NCBI RefSeq assembly: GCF_902859875.1
Contig: NZ_CADIKF010000010.1
Span: 1 to 64,000, forward strand
Direction of reading: 5' to 3'
DNA: 64,000 bases
From: Paraburkholderia solisilvae
Lineage (GTDB): Bacteria > Pseudomonadota > Gammaproteobacteria > Burkholderiales > Burkholderiaceae
The position numbers and the translations under genes are program-made. The notes beneath the pieces are model-generated. The model was not told where the DNA came from and did no database searches. It worked only from the letters and a program-made list of their open reading frames with translations. Below, piece after piece: positions 57,213 through 64,000 of this stretch. How positions within the stretch are numbered: the stretch's first letter is position 1; each line of letters begins with the position of its first letter.

Positions 57213-57845
57213 TCAGGCCGCCGGCGTGGCTTCGCCTTCGCCAGCCGCCGCCGGGGTTCCGGCCGCTTCGTCCGCAACCGCGCCAGCCGGAATCGTCGCA
57301 GACGCGATCACCGGGTTTTCCGATTCGACGTGCGCGGTCAGCGCTACGCCTGCCGGCAGCACGATGTCCTTCGCGTGCATCGTTTGACCCGCTTCGATCT
57401 TCGCCAGATCGACTTCGAGGAACTCCGGCAGCGCGCCCGGCAGACACTCGATTTCGATTTCGTTCAGAACGTGCGAGATCACTGCGCTCGACAGCTTCAC
57501 GGCCGGATTGGATTCCTGGTTCATGAAGTGCAGCGGCACCTTCGTATGCAGCTTCTTGTTCGGGTCGACACGCTGGAAGTCCACGTGCAGCACGATCTGA
57601 CGGAACGGGTGGTACTGCACGTCGCGCAGCAACACGGGTTGCGACTTGCCGGCCACCTCGAGGTCGAGAATCGACGAGTGGAACACTTCCTTCTTCAGCG
57701 CGTGCCACAGCGCGTTGTGATCGAGTTCGATCAGTTGCGGTTCGCTGCTTGCGCCATAAACGATACCCGGGGTCTTGCCCGAGTTGCGCAGGCGGCGGCT
57801 CGCACCCGTACCTTGCTGACTACGCTCGAAAGCGATGACTTTCAT
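57213..57845 (-). CDS. rplY: Ribosomal protein bL25 (CTC type)
   Basis: 210-residue long form of bL25, which binds 5S rRNA. The N-terminal domain ([20 protein letters not shown]) is the 5S-binding part, and the C-terminal TL5/CTC domain includes the [21 protein letters not shown] block (key part HVDFQRVD). It ends in a Pro/Ala/Glu-rich tail. ATG 57845 is used; an upstream in-frame ATG adds only six residues. prs lies 150 bases upstream. Confidence 0.95.
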   Translation of the reverse strand: MKVIAFERSQQGTGASRRLRNSGKTPGIVYGASSEPQLIELDHNALWHALKKEVFHSSILDLEVAGKSQPVLLRDVQYHPFRQIVLHVDFQRVDPNKKLHTKVPLHFMNQESNPAVKLSSAVISHVLNEIEIECLPGALPEFLEVDLAKIEAGQTMHAKDIVLPAGVALTAHVESENPVIASATIPAGAVADEAAGTPAAAGEGEATPAA

Positions 57846-57995
57846 TTGCTTCTCCAATACCACTGCCCGCGACCAGGCAGTAAAAAGGACCTCATTGACG
57901 AGGCCCCAGACTCGACGGCATGAACCTTCGTTCGTTCATGCCGATTGTGCGAAGCGGCCGCGCTTTCAAACGCGCGGCCACTTCGCAAATTCGGT

Positions 57996-58952
57996 TCAGC
58001 TTTCCGCGAACAGCGACATCACCGAGTCGCCGCGGCGGATACGCGAGAACGTTTCGGCGAGCAGACCCGCGCTCGACAGCGAACGGATCTTCGCGCATGA
58101 GCGCGCTTCGTCGCCGAGCGGGATGGTGTCGGTGACGACCAGTTCGTCGAGCGCCGAAGCGGCAATACGCTCGCCCGCGCCGCCCGACAGCACCGGGTGC
58201 GTCGCATACGCGAACACCTTCTTCGCGCCGCGTTCCTTCAGTACCTGCGCGGCTTTGCACAGCGTGCCGGCCGTATCGACCATGTCGTCCATGATCACGC
58301 AGGTGCGGCCTTCGACTTCACCGATGATGTTCATCACTTCCGCGATGTTCGCCTTCGGACGGCGCTTGTCGATAATCGCGAGATCGCAGTTCAGCTGTTT
58401 CGCGAGCGCCCGTGCGCGCACCACACCGCCGACGTCCGGCGACACGACGAGCAGGTCCTCGTGATTCTGCTTGCGCAGATCGCCGAGCAGCACCGGCGTC
58501 GCGTAAATGTTGTCGACCGGAATGTCGAAGAAGCCCTGAATCTGGTCAGCGTGCAGATCCATCGTGATGATCCGCTCGACGCCGGCAATTTCCAGCATGT
58601 TCGCAACGACTTTCGCGGAGATCGCGACGCGTGCCGAACGCGGGCGCCGATCCTGGCGCGCATAGCCGAAATACGGAATCGCAGCGGTGATCCGGCCGGC
58701 GGAAGCGCGCTTCAACGCATCGACCATGATCATCAGTTCCATCAGATTGTCGTTCGCCGGCGCGCAGGTGGACTGCAGGACGAACACATCCTTGCCTCGC
58801 ACGTTCTCCTGAATCTCGACCTGGATTTCGCCGTCCGAAAAACGGCTGACCATTGCTTTGCCGAGGGGAATACCGAGAATCTTGACGACTTCCTGTGCAA
58901 GCGCCGGATTCGCGTTGCCAGTAAAAACCATCAGGCCGTCATGGCTGCTCAT
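57996..58952 (-). CDS. prs: Ribose-phosphate pyrophosphokinase
   Basis: Makes PRPP for nucleotide, histidine and tryptophan synthesis. 318 residues. [16 protein letters not shown] at the N-terminus, [26 protein letters not shown], and the PRPP loop [12 protein letters not shown] are all present. The tRNA-Gln gene lies 48 bases upstream on the same strand, an arrangement conserved in the family. Confidence 0.98.
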   Translation of the reverse strand: MSSHDGLMVFTGNANPALAQEVVKILGIPLGKAMVSRFSDGEIQVEIQENVRGKDVFVLQSTCAPANDNLMELMIMVDALKRASAGRITAAIPYFGYARQDRRPRSARVAISAKVVANMLEIAGVERIITMDLHADQIQGFFDIPVDNIYATPVLLGDLRKQNHEDLLVVSPDVGGVVRARALAKQLNCDLAIIDKRRPKANIAEVMNIIGEVEGRTCVIMDDMVDTAGTLCKAAQVLKERGAKKVFAYATHPVLSGGAGERIAASALDELVVTDTIPLGDEARSCAKIRSLSSAGLLAETFSRIRRGDSVMSLFAES

Positions 58953-58999
58953 CGTGCACCTGCTTCAGGCTGTGGGAGGCGAGGAACTGCGAGAATTTT

Positions 59000-59076
59000 T
59001 GGCAGGGGAGGAAGGACTCGAACCCTCGCATGCCGGAATCAAAATCCGGTGCCTTAACCAACTTGGCGACTCCCCT
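59000..59076 (-). tRNA. tRNA-Gln (anticodon TTG)
   Basis: On the minus strand, a 77-nt cloverleaf with encoded CCA. The acceptor pair is AGGGGAG / CTCCCCT with discriminator G. The anticodon arm is CCGGA-TTTTGAT-TCCGG, giving UUG for CAA. The T arm has TTCGAGT. It lies between ispE and prs. Confidence 0.97.
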
Positions 59077-59129
59077 ACGCTAACCTTGAACACCGCCGGA
59101 TGCCGTAGGAACATCCGACGTTGCGAAAC

Positions 59130-60023
59130 TCATGACGCGAAGCCGAAGAGGGGATGCGTATCCAGGCTTGCCGTTACTGCGCTGTTCCATCCGGCTGGCA
59201 ACGCGGCTTGTGCCGCCTGTGCTTCACCGATACTGCGGAATGCTGCGAAAACGCTTGCGCCCGACCCGGTCATCCGCGCTGGCGCGATGCTGTCCGAAAT
59301 GGTTTCGAACCACCGCAACACTTGCGCAACTTCCGCGTATTTTCCCACGACAACTTGCTGCATGTCATTGCGACCGAATCCATCCGGCCACGCTGCGCTG
59401 CGGCTGCGCTGTGTAAGAAAGTCCGTAATTGTGAGGGGTTCGGAATCCCTTGTCAACGATTTTTCAGAGAAAACCGCAGCGGTCGGGACATGCACTTCCG
59501 GCTTCACCACAAGGAAATAACGCGGCGGCAATTCTACCGTCTGCAGCGCTTCTCCGACACCTTCCGCGAACGCATTTTTGCCGAACACAAAGAACGGCAC
59601 GTCCGCGCCGAGGCGCAGTGCGAGGGTCTGCAATTCGGCGCGCGGCAGATTCAGCTTCCACAGCCGGTTCAGCGCGAGCAGCGTGGTCGCCGCGTCGGAG
59701 CTGCCGCCGCCCAGACCCGCGCCCATCGGCAGACGTTTGTCGATCTCGATGTCGACGCCTTGCGCGATGCCGGTGTGCTCCTTGAGCAGCTTTGCCGCGC
59801 GCACGCTCAGGTCGTGATCGGCGGGCACGTCCGGCACGTCGGTGAGGCGCTCGATGCGGCCGTCCGCCCGACGCGTGAAGTGCAGACGGTCGCCCCAATC
59901 GAGCAGCTGGAAAACCGTCTGCAGCGAGTGGTAACCATCCGGCCGGCGGCCGGTGATGTGCAGGAAAAGATTGAGCTTCGCCGGAGCGAGGCAATCGCGC
60001 AGCGAATCGTTCGTGTCGGTCAT
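59130..60023 (-). CDS. ispE: 4-diphosphocytidyl-2-C-methyl-D-erythritol kinase
   Basis: GHMP kinase of the non-mevalonate isoprenoid pathway, 297 residues. [20 protein letters not shown] is the N-terminal signature (key part KLNLFLH), the ATP loop is [18 protein letters not shown], and [18 protein letters not shown] is the C-terminal motif. It follows lolB after 42 bases on the same strand, with the tRNA-Gln gene downstream. Confidence 0.96.
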   Translation of the reverse strand: MTDTNDSLRDCLAPAKLNLFLHITGRRPDGYHSLQTVFQLLDWGDRLHFTRRADGRIERLTDVPDVPADHDLSVRAAKLLKEHTGIAQGVDIEIDKRLPMGAGLGGGSSDAATTLLALNRLWKLNLPRAELQTLALRLGADVPFFVFGKNAFAEGVGEALQTVELPPRYFLVVKPEVHVPTAAVFSEKSLTRDSEPLTITDFLTQRSRSAAWPDGFGRNDMQQVVVGKYAEVAQVLRWFETISDSIAPARMTGSGASVFAAFRSIGEAQAAQAALPAGWNSAVTASLDTHPLFGFAS

Positions 60024-60065
60024 GAGTCCGGAGTGTGAGGCGTGCCGTTCGGGTTGACGCGTATT

Positions 60066-60731
60066 TTATTGGTCAATCACGAGTTTGATGCTGAGCGGCG
60101 GCTCTTCGCGGGTCAAATTCACGCGCTTGACGCCGCTGGCCGGCGCCTCAGCGTACGCGAGATAGTCGATCGTCCAGCCGTCCTGGTCGATCTGCTTCGG
60201 CCGGGACGGCTCTTGCGGATCGGCAACCGTCCGTGCTTTCGACGTCGGCGCGACCGACGGCTGCAGCCAGTAGCGCAGCCCTTCGACCGGCAACGCAAAG
60301 CCGAGCGCGTTCTGCATCAGCGTCGACACGTTGTCGGCCGTGAGCGGCTGACGATTGGGCAATTCGAGCGTTGCCGAAGCCGGCGACGACGTGACGATCG
60401 CCATCGTCTGGCCAAGCGGATTGCGCATCTGCACCGTGACCGTGTCGCCGGTTTCGCGCCAGTCGAAGTTGCCGTACGCATTCTGCTCGCGGCCGTACGA
60501 GTCCGTGTACTGCACTGCGAAGCGGCCATGATAGGCGCGTGCGGTTTGTGCCGTGACGGCGGTGGCCGCGTTCGATGTCGACGGCCCCTGCGGTTTCACG
60601 CTCGCGCAACCTGCGAGCGTGACGAGCGCTGCCGTTGCCAAAGCCGGAAGCACGAGCGACGCACCGCGCGGCGCCCGGATGAGGTGGAAAAAACGGATGA
60701 GATGTCGATGAAAAGGCGCGAAAAAATGCAT
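60066..60731 (-). CDS. lolB: Outer-membrane lipoprotein receptor LolB
   Basis: Accepts lipoproteins from LolA and inserts them into the outer membrane. 221 residues. The signal peptide is long, with an N-terminal His/Arg/Phe-rich stretch and a lipobox LAGC near residues 39-42. GRFAVQYTD, LELPNRQPLTADN and GLRYWLQP are LolB blocks. The ATG shares one base with the TPR gene's stop, so translation is coupled. Confidence 0.9.
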   Translation of the reverse strand: MHFFAPFHRHLIRFFHLIRAPRGASLVLPALATAALVTLAGCASVKPQGPSTSNAATAVTAQTARAYHGRFAVQYTDSYGREQNAYGNFDWRETGDTVTVQMRNPLGQTMAIVTSSPASATLELPNRQPLTADNVSTLMQNALGFALPVEGLRYWLQPSVAPTSKARTVADPQEPSRPKQIDQDGWTIDYLAYAEAPASGVKRVNLTREEPPLSIKLVIDQ

Positions 60732-62593
60732 CAGAGGTCGTTCACCTGGAAGCGTTTGAGCGTCTTGAGCAGCGTATCGTTATCCGGCTCGAGCTTGCGG
60801 GCTTCGCGCCACGCGGCGCGTGCCTGTTCCTCGTCGCCGCTCTTCCACAGCACTTCGCCCAGGTGGGCGCCGATCTCCGCATTCGGCTGCAGATCGTAAG
60901 CCTTGCGCAGGATCTTGATCGCATCCGACGTGTCGCCGAGCCGATACTTGACCCAGCCGACGCTATCCATGATGAACGCGTCGTTAGGCGCGAGCGCCGA
61001 TGCCTTTTCGACCAGCTTGTCCGCTTCCTGCAGCCGCTGATTACGATCTGCAAGCGAATAGCCCAGCGCGTTGTATGCCTGCGCGTTATCCGGCTGCGTG
61101 CGCATCAGCCTGCGCAGTTGCGCTTCCATCACGTCGTAGTGGCCGGTCTTCTCGGCGGCCATTGCATAGTCGTACGTGAGATCGGGGTCGTCGGGGAAAT
61201 CGGCCACGGCCTGCTGCAGCCGCGCTTCGGCTTCCGGGTAGCGCTTCGCGTCGAACAGGATCGCGGCGTCGGTGCGAGCGAGCAGCGCCTGGTCGCGCGG
61301 GTCTATCGCATGGATGCCGGCCAGCACCTTGCGTGCTTCATCCGGCTTGCCCTGCTTTTCGAACAATTGCGCGCGCGTGACCTGTGCGGGGATGTATTGC
61401 TGGCTCGTCGGCGGAATCTTGTCGAGATAGCCGGCGGCCGCTGCTTCGTTTTTCTGCTCGAGCGAGAGTTGCGCGAGATAGATGTATGCCTGACCCGGAT
61501 CGGCGCCTTGCGTCTTTTCGGCCTGTTGCGCGTACTGCGTCAGATACGTCTGCGCTTCGGGGAAGTTTTTCTGCTGGATCTTGATCAACGCGAGCGCGAT
61601 GAGCGGCGTGAGGTCAGACGCGTTGTCCTTGTGCATGACTTCGAACTGCTTTTGCGCGTCGTCGAGACGGTCGCTCGCGAGATACATCTGTGCGAGTGCA
61701 AGGCGCGCGTCATGCGACTTGGGATTCTGCTGTACGTATTTTTCGAGCGACGCGATGCCTTCCTGACGCTCTTCCGGGCCCATCTGCGCGAGCGTCAGCG
61801 CGGCCGGCAAGTAGTCGGGCTTCAGTGCGAGCGCCTGTTCGAGCGACTTGCGCGCGCCGGGGGGATCGTCGGCGAGCAGTTGCTGGCGGGCGATCGCGAG
61901 CTGAGCCTCGGGCCGGTTCATGTCATTCTTCAGCAGGTCCTGAAGCACATGCAGGCCGCCCACGCGATTCGGTCCACGCGAGATCAACAGCTGTAGTGAA
62001 AGAATGCCGCTGCCGCGATTTTCCGGTTTGATTTTCGCAAGCTCGCTCGCAAGCAGCGGCGCCGCTTCGTCGGGCTTGCCGGACAGCACGAGCAGCGATG
62101 CGTCGAGCTGGGCGGCGCGCTCGGAGCCGGGCGCGTATTGCTGCCACAGCTGGGCGGCCGCGAGCGCGTCGGTCGGGCTTTGCGCGGCAAGTGCGATCTC
62201 GGTTGCGCGCTGCGCCATCCGCGGATCGTGCGTATCGCGCGCGAGCGACAGGTAGGTCTGGTAAGCGGGCGCCGGCTGATTGCGCTGCAACGCAACTTCA
62301 GCGGCTAGCACCTGGAACACGATCTGACTCGACAGCGGTACATCCGGAAGATTTTTTTGCTCATCCGCGTCCGGGCTGAATGCATCCTGCACCGAAACCG
62401 AATTGTCATCTGTATCGGGCGACGGGTCTTGCGCATGCGCGGGCAACGCGGCCAGGGTCCAGACAGCCAGCGCGGCGGCAGCGCAAAGCCGACGCGCGAA
62501 CGCCCCGCGCGGCATCGGGTTCGCGTCGCCGTAGGGCTCACGGCCGGCCTTGGCCGGACGCTTCAGAAGCAGCTTTACGAAGGACAGGTTCAT
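60731..62593 (-). CDS. Secreted tetratricopeptide-repeat protein
   Basis: 620 residues. A basic N-terminus and a signal helix ending PAHAQDP (about residues 30-55) target the protein out of the cytoplasm. The rest is a TPR superhelix, with about a dozen repeats ([63 protein letters not shown]). This protein regularly precedes lolB in betaproteobacteria. Its partners are unknown; a role in envelope assembly is inferred from position. ATG 62593 is used; a TTG at 62662 would add residues that overlap the mutM side. Confidence 0.87.
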   Translation of the reverse strand: MNLSFVKLLLKRPAKAGREPYGDANPMPRGAFARRLCAAAALAVWTLAALPAHAQDPSPDTDDNSVSVQDAFSPDADEQKNLPDVPLSSQIVFQVLAAEVALQRNQPAPAYQTYLSLARDTHDPRMAQRATEIALAAQSPTDALAAAQLWQQYAPGSERAAQLDASLLVLSGKPDEAAPLLASELAKIKPENRGSGILSLQLLISRGPNRVGGLHVLQDLLKNDMNRPEAQLAIARQQLLADDPPGARKSLEQALALKPDYLPAALTLAQMGPEERQEGIASLEKYVQQNPKSHDARLALAQMYLASDRLDDAQKQFEVMHKDNASDLTPLIALALIKIQQKNFPEAQTYLTQYAQQAEKTQGADPGQAYIYLAQLSLEQKNEAAAAGYLDKIPPTSQQYIPAQVTRAQLFEKQGKPDEARKVLAGIHAIDPRDQALLARTDAAILFDAKRYPEAEARLQQAVADFPDDPDLTYDYAMAAEKTGHYDVMEAQLRRLMRTQPDNAQAYNALGYSLADRNQRLQEADKLVEKASALAPNDAFIMDSVGWVKYRLGDTSDAIKILRKAYDLQPNAEIGAHLGEVLWKSGDEEQARAAWREARKLEPDNDTLLKTLKRFQVNDL

Positions 62594-62680
62594 GGAAATC
62601 CGTTCAATGTTTCGGTCGATTGTAACGCGCTCGCTACAATACGCGCACAACCAACGATGCAAGTTGCAGACCCGTTAGAT

Positions 62681-63511
62681 ATGCCAGAGTTGCCAGAAGT
62701 TGAAGTCACCCGCCGTGGGATCGAGCCTTATGTGGCCGGGCGCCGCATCGAGCGGGTCGAGGTGCGCACGCCAGCGTTGCGCTGGCCGATTCCGGCCGAA
62801 CTGCCGCGCGTGCTGCGCGGCCGGCTCGTGAAGAGCGTCGAGCGGCGCGGCAAGTATTTGCTGTTCGGGATGGACGAGGGCTGGTTCATCGTGCACCTCG
62901 GCATGACGGGCACATTGCGTGTGCTGCGCAATATGCCGCATCCGCCTGCGGCTGCGAAGCACGACCATGTCGACTGGATCTTCGACGAGTTCATCTTGCG
63001 GTTCCGCGATCCGCGCCGCTTCGGCGCGGTGCTCTGGCATGCGCGCGCGGACGGCGATGTGTACGACCATCCGCTGCTCGCCGGACTCGGCATCGAGCCG
63101 TTCGCGCCGGCCTTCTCGGGCGCGCTCTTGCACCGCAAGACACGCGGACGGACCGTGTCGGTGAAGCAGGCGCTGCTCGCCGGTGAGATCGTGGTCGGGG
63201 TGGGCAACATTTACGCTTCTGAAAGCCTTTTTCGCGCAGGCATCCGGCCGACCACGCAGGCCGGCCGTGTCTCGCTCGTGCGTTATGAGCTCCTCGCGGA
63301 TGCCGTGCGCGTGACGCTTGCCGCCGCGATCGAAAAAGGCGGCAGCACATTGCGCGACTTCGTCGGCAGCGATGGTGAAAGCGGCTACTTCCAACTCGAT
63401 TATTTCGTCTATGATCGCGCGGGGCTGCCGTGCCGCGTATGCGGAACGCCGATCAGGCAGATCGTGCAAGGGCAGCGTTCCACTTACTATTGTCCGACCT
63501 GCCAGCGCTGA
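62681..63511 (+). CDS. mutM: Formamidopyrimidine-DNA glycosylase
   Basis: Base-excision repair enzyme for 8-oxoguanine, 276 residues. After removal of Met the N-terminus is PELPEVE, with the catalytic proline and glutamate. The helix-two-turn-helix region includes [14 protein letters not shown], and the C-terminal zinc finger is [14 protein letters not shown]...YYCPTCQ. The start ATG 62681 is certain from this N-terminus. mutY follows after 15 bases, so two steps of oxidised-guanine repair are co-transcribed. Confidence 0.97.
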   Translation: MPELPEVEVTRRGIEPYVAGRRIERVEVRTPALRWPIPAELPRVLRGRLVKSVERRGKYLLFGMDEGWFIVHLGMTGTLRVLRNMPHPPAAAKHDHVDWIFDEFILRFRDPRRFGAVLWHARADGDVYDHPLLAGLGIEPFAPAFSGALLHRKTRGRTVSVKQALLAGEIVVGVGNIYASESLFRAGIRPTTQAGRVSLVRYELLADAVRVTLAAAIEKGGSTLRDFVGSDGESGYFQLDYFVYDRAGLPCRVCGTPIRQIVQGQRSTYYCPTCQR

Positions 63512-63526
63512 CTGTTCAGTTACCCC

Positions 63527-64000
63527 ATGACCGTTGCGTCCACGATACCCGTTTTGAGCGATTTCTCTGTGCGTTTGATCGCATGGCAGCGCCAGCATGG
63601 CCGCCATGACCTGCCGTGGCAGAACACGCGCGACCCTTACCGCATCTGGCTGTCCGAGATCATGCTGCAGCAGACGCAGGTGTCGACGGTCATCCCGTAC
63701 TACGCGCGCTTTCTCGCGCGTTTTCCGGACGTGGCATCGCTCGCGGCGGCGCCAGCCGACGACGTGATGGCGCTGTGGGCCGGGCTCGGCTACTACTCGC
63801 GCGCACGCAATCTGCACCGCTGCGCGCAGGTGGTCGTCGAGCAGCATGACGGCGCGTTTCCCGAGTCGGTCGAAGCGCTGGCGGAGTTGCCGGGCATCGG
63901 GCGGTCGACCGCGGCTGCAGTCGCATCGTTCGCTTTCGGCGCGCGCGCGACGATTCTTGACGGCAATGTAAAGCGCGTGCTCGCGCGCGTGTTCGGCGTC
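63527..64000 (+). CDS. mutY: A/G-specific adenine glycosylase MutY, 3' end outside the window
   Basis: Removes adenine paired with 8-oxoguanine. The 158 visible codons start MTVASTIPVLSDFSV and include RDPYRIWLSEIMLQQTQV, the helix-hairpin-helix ELPGIGRSTAAAVASFA and the catalytic-aspartate region LDGNVKRVLARVFGV. The iron-sulfur and NUDIX-like domains lie beyond the window. It is 15 bases downstream of mutM. Confidence 0.96.
   Translation, partial: MTVASTIPVLSDFSVRLIAWQRQHGRHDLPWQNTRDPYRIWLSEIMLQQTQVSTVIPYYARFLARFPDVASLAAAPADDVMALWAGLGYYSRARNLHRCAQVVVEQHDGAFPESVEALAELPGIGRSTAAAVASFAFGARATILDGNVKRVLARVFGV

Overview
The window is GC-rich, densely coded chromosomal DNA that reads as core genome from a Burkholderia-group betaproteobacterium, most likely Paraburkholderia or Burkholderia. 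The pointers are the Acidithiobacillus-type glutamate-cysteine ligase (GshA) beside GshB, the DUF2244-coxB-ctaD-ctaG-DUF2970-ctaE-surf1-ctaA-ctaB-sco cluster, the fused IIA-HPr-EI plus NagE PTS, LeuA of the long type, and the order prs / tRNA-Gln / ispE / lolB / TPR protein / mutM / mutY. I see no insertion sequence, prophage, integrase, CRISPR array or toxin-antitoxin pair.

Layout. 1-7.1 kb (+): end of amtB, glutathione synthesis (gshA, gshB), then a general PTS phosphorelay (mannose-type IIA, HPr, enzyme I). 7.2-10.9 kb (-): moeB-like activating enzyme, C-terminal processing protease, gpmA. 11.0-13.5 kb (+): rhodanese, grxC, secB, gpsA. 13.8-15.7 kb: macrodomain hydrolase facing trmL and a ComF-like phosphoribosyltransferase. 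15.8-27.7 kb (+): a BioC-like methyltransferase, then the aa3 cytochrome c oxidase locus with structural genes, copper-delivery proteins, Surf1 and both heme A enzymes; one small membrane-protein gene inside it runs the other way. 28.0-31.1 kb: chemoreceptor and a MetQ-like binding protein. 31.2-32.1 kb (-): MarR-GNAT fusion. 32.5-40.0 kb (+): complete N-acetylglucosamine regulon (repressor, nagA, sugar isomerase/deaminase, fused PTS protein, NagE). 40.3-43.5 kb (-): cytochrome bd (cydX, cydB, cydA, CydP-like frame). 43.8-46.1 kb: rpoH with a CIRCE operator, pagL, a DUF4440 protein. 46.3-49.4 kb (-): leuA with a leucine leader peptide, ybiB. 49.7-55.1 kb: FAH hydrolase, maleylacetoacetate/maleylpyruvate isomerase, ftsY, rsmD, coaD, ferredoxin. 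55.2-62.6 kb (-): hisC, pth, rplY, prs, tRNA-Gln, ispE, lolB, TPR protein. 62.7-64 kb (+): mutM and the start of mutY.

How genes work together. The two PTS blocks are separate: the IIA/HPr/EI set has no permease beside it and looks regulatory, while the nag block carries its own IIA-HPr-EI and EIICB and can transport and phosphorylate GlcNAc by itself. The two oxidase loci give a heme-copper aa3 branch and a high-affinity bd branch.

The most notable signals are regulatory or structural: a probable leuA attenuation leader peptide with four CTA codons whose start lies almost at the promoter's expected +1; a perfect CIRCE element in front of rpoH; a GntR-type operator on a near-consensus promoter in front of the nag genes; a second, cysteine-less IIB-like domain on NagE; a CydP-like frame that runs on inside cydA; and three 8-bp tandem arrays of related sequence in three unrelated intergenic gaps. 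I found nothing that is clearly a wholly new multi-gene system.
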